NCBI GenBank assembly: GCA_903831165.1
Contig: CAIKWV010000248.1
Span: forward strand, 1 to 6,864
Reading direction: 5' to 3'
From: an uncultured cyanobacterium
Lineage (GTDB): Bacteria > Cyanobacteriota > Cyanobacteriia > PCC-6307 > Cyanobiaceae
DNA: 6,864 nt
Of the stretch, positions 5,896 through 6,864 are shown in pieces. A program made the translations under genes and the position numbers. Below the pieces are notes generated by a model. It was not told where the DNA came from and ran no database searches. It worked only from the letters and a program-made list of their open reading frames with translations. How positions within the stretch are numbered: position 1 is the first letter of the stretch; every line of letters begins with the position of its first letter.

Positions 5896-6567
5896 TCAGG
5901 GCGCCGAGTCTTTCGGCACCGCGGTGCGGAGATGGCCGACATGGGGTATGGCCCGATTCATCGTCGGGTGCTCAGCGCCGGCATGGGTCAACGCCCCCTG
6001 GGGATGGGCGGCCGGTGAGCCAGCCACCGCGGCGGGCCGGTCGGACGAGGGCTCGGTCACGCTGCTGCCGGCCTGGACATGCGGGGAATTCGGTTGGTAA
6101 CGGGCTTCGAGGGTGCGCCCCAGCGCCGCGCCACTGAGCACCAGCAGGCTCAGCAGGATCGCCAGCAGCGGCGGGGAGGGCTGCACGCGGATCCGCGCCA
6201 GATCCAGCCGGGCCAGAAGCACCGCCGAGCCGAGGATCAGCACATTGGAGAACACCTCCAGGTGCAGCAGATAGAGCCCGCCGGTGATCACCAACAGCAA
6301 GGTGACCACCAGGCTCACCACCCGGCTGGCGGCCATCAGGGTTGAAATCTGACGCAGCAGCAGGTCGGGCATGGTGCAGACCACCACCACCACCAGGGCC
6401 TGCAGACATTCCGCCGACCAGATCAGGGTGCCCAGGGAGGCCAGCTCACTGGCTTCCAGCTCGATCGGCCGGCTCCAGTGCATGCCGAGATAAGTGCTGA
6501 TGACAAACAGCAGCAGCAGCATCGGGGCCTGGACCGGCAGCAGGGTCAGGCGCAGCAGGGATTTCAT
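5896..6567 (-). CDS. Polytopic membrane protein of unknown function, coupled to the Fe-S protein
   Basis: I do not recognise a named family. The 223-residue product has about five hydrophobic helices: 8-28 (after MKSLLR), about 46-66, 83-101, 104-121 and 131-150, with no obvious catalytic motif. Charged positions flank the helices (WSRPIELEASE at 31-41, PDLLLRQ at 67-73, RLDLARIR at 120-127). From about residue 157 the rest is a Pro/Ala/Ser/His-rich tail with no hydrophobic segment, unlike the front; it may be disordered or a changed frame. The ATG at 6567 overlaps the upstream stop as ATGA, which strongly indicates translational coupling to the Fe-S protein and decides this start over the longer frame beginning at 6618. 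The coupling suggests a joint role, perhaps redox-linked membrane function, but that is inference. Confidence 0.75.
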   Translation of the reverse strand: MKSLLRLTLLPVQAPMLLLLFVISTYLGMHWSRPIELEASELASLGTLIWSAECLQALVVVVVCTMPDLLLRQISTLMAASRVVSLVVTLLLVITGGLYLLHLEVFSNVLILGSAVLLARLDLARIRVQPSPPLLAILLSLLVLSGAALGRTLEARYQPNSPHVQAGSSVTEPSSDRPAAVAGSPAAHPQGALTHAGAEHPTMNRAIPHVGHLRTAVPKDSAP

Positions 6568-6864
6568 CGCGTCTCCAGGACCAGATCGATTGCCTCCAGG
6601 GGGCAACTGGGAATGCACTGCTCACAGACCAGACAGTAAGGAGCCTGGAAGTGCAGCTGCTGCGCCTGACCATCAAAACGCAGGGCACCACTGGGGCAGA
6701 CGCTGGAGCAGATGCCGCAATCCACGCAGAGCAGGGGATCGACGCGAATCTCACCCGGCACCCGGTTCAGGCCCAGCCCCTGGCGCTCCAGCCAGAGCTC
6801 GGCCGCATCGAGTTCGTCGATGTCGCCGGAGAGCTCCACCACCATGGTGCCGCTCTGATTCGGG
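6564..6864 (-). CDS. NIL-domain protein with two [4Fe-4S] ferredoxin motifs (5' end outside window)
   Basis: A bacterial-type 2x[4Fe-4S] ferredoxin domain fused to an N-terminal NIL (substrate-binding, ACT-like) domain, a combination conserved in cyanobacteria as a protein of about 130 residues. The visible part begins inside NIL: P-N-Q-S-G-T-M-V-V-E-L-S-G-D, then the helix DELDAAELWLERQGLGL. The ferredoxin part has CVDCGICSSVCP and CLVCEQCIPSCP, both with CxxCxxCxxxCP spacing, so two clusters are expected. The frame stays open to the right edge and NQSGTMVVEL matches the NIL strand, so the ATG at 6845 is internal and the true start lies beyond the window. Its stop overlaps the start of the membrane-protein gene (ATGA). 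The function of this family is not established; a soluble electron-transfer or ligand-sensing role is the usual inference. Confidence 0.92.
   Translation of the reverse strand, partial: PNQSGTMVVELSGDIDELDAAELWLERQGLGLNRVPGEIRVDPLLCVDCGICSSVCPSGALRFDGQAQQLHFQAPYCLVCEQCIPSCPLEAIDLVLETR

Noticed and set aside
6843..6845. ATG as the start of the Fe-S protein
   Set aside because: The frame is open to the window edge, and the residues upstream (PNQSGT) fit the conserved NIL strand, so this Met is internal.
1..6864. Search for CRISPR arrays, tRNAs, IS ends and HIP1 octamers
   Set aside because: No regularly spaced repeats, cloverleaf-like segment, transposase or complete GCGATCGC was seen; only near-matches to HIP1 occur (for example around 993, 2656 and 3234).

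Overview
The window is GC-rich chromosomal sequence that reads as alpha-cyanobacterial, most likely Synechococcus or Cyanobium (marine or freshwater picocyanobacteria). The evidence is gene content: an IctB-type protein, a cyanobacterial-style phosphoglucosamine mutase with a Gly/Ala-rich N-terminus ahead of GFGTDGIRGR, and the cyanobacterial NIL-domain/two-[4Fe-4S] ferredoxin-like protein. By-eye scanning found no complete HIP1 octamer (GCGATCGC), which fits marine-type picocyanobacteria better than beta-cyanobacteria. No mobile element, CRISPR array, rRNA or tRNA was recognised.

Layout, left to right. (1) The 3' end of ictB (+ strand, start outside the window) overlaps by 8 bases a BadF/BadG-type sugar-kinase-like gene (445-1572, +). 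(2) A 110-bp convergent gap follows, then glmM on the minus strand (1683-3128). (3) Upstream of glmM, on the same strand, is an unrecognised 86-residue two-helix membrane protein with a GTG start (3267-3527). (4) This small gene is head-to-head, about 55 bp apart, with a large GH23 soluble lytic transglycosylase gene (3583-5643, +), which probably uses a TTG start. (5) After a 252-bp gap come two minus-strand genes: a NIL-domain 2x[4Fe-4S] protein running off the right edge (6564-6864) and, overlapping it by 4 bases, a polytopic membrane protein of unknown function (5896-6567).

Functionally, the first five genes have an envelope or amino-sugar theme. They comprise a polymerase/ligase-fold membrane protein (IctB, O-antigen-ligase-like), a GlcNAc-kinase-like ATPase, GlmM (GlcN-6-P to GlcN-1-P, feeding UDP-GlcNAc) and a peptidoglycan-cleaving transglycosylase. 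A link through wall turnover and amino-sugar supply is an inference from proximity, since the genes lie in separate transcription units. The right-hand pair looks like a redox protein translationally coupled to a membrane protein.

Most of the window is ordinary core genome and no clearly new system was found. The points most worth checking are the IctB/BadF coupling, the uncharacterised small membrane protein and its divergent control region, the Fe-S/membrane-protein pair, and two short stretches that may be gene remnants.
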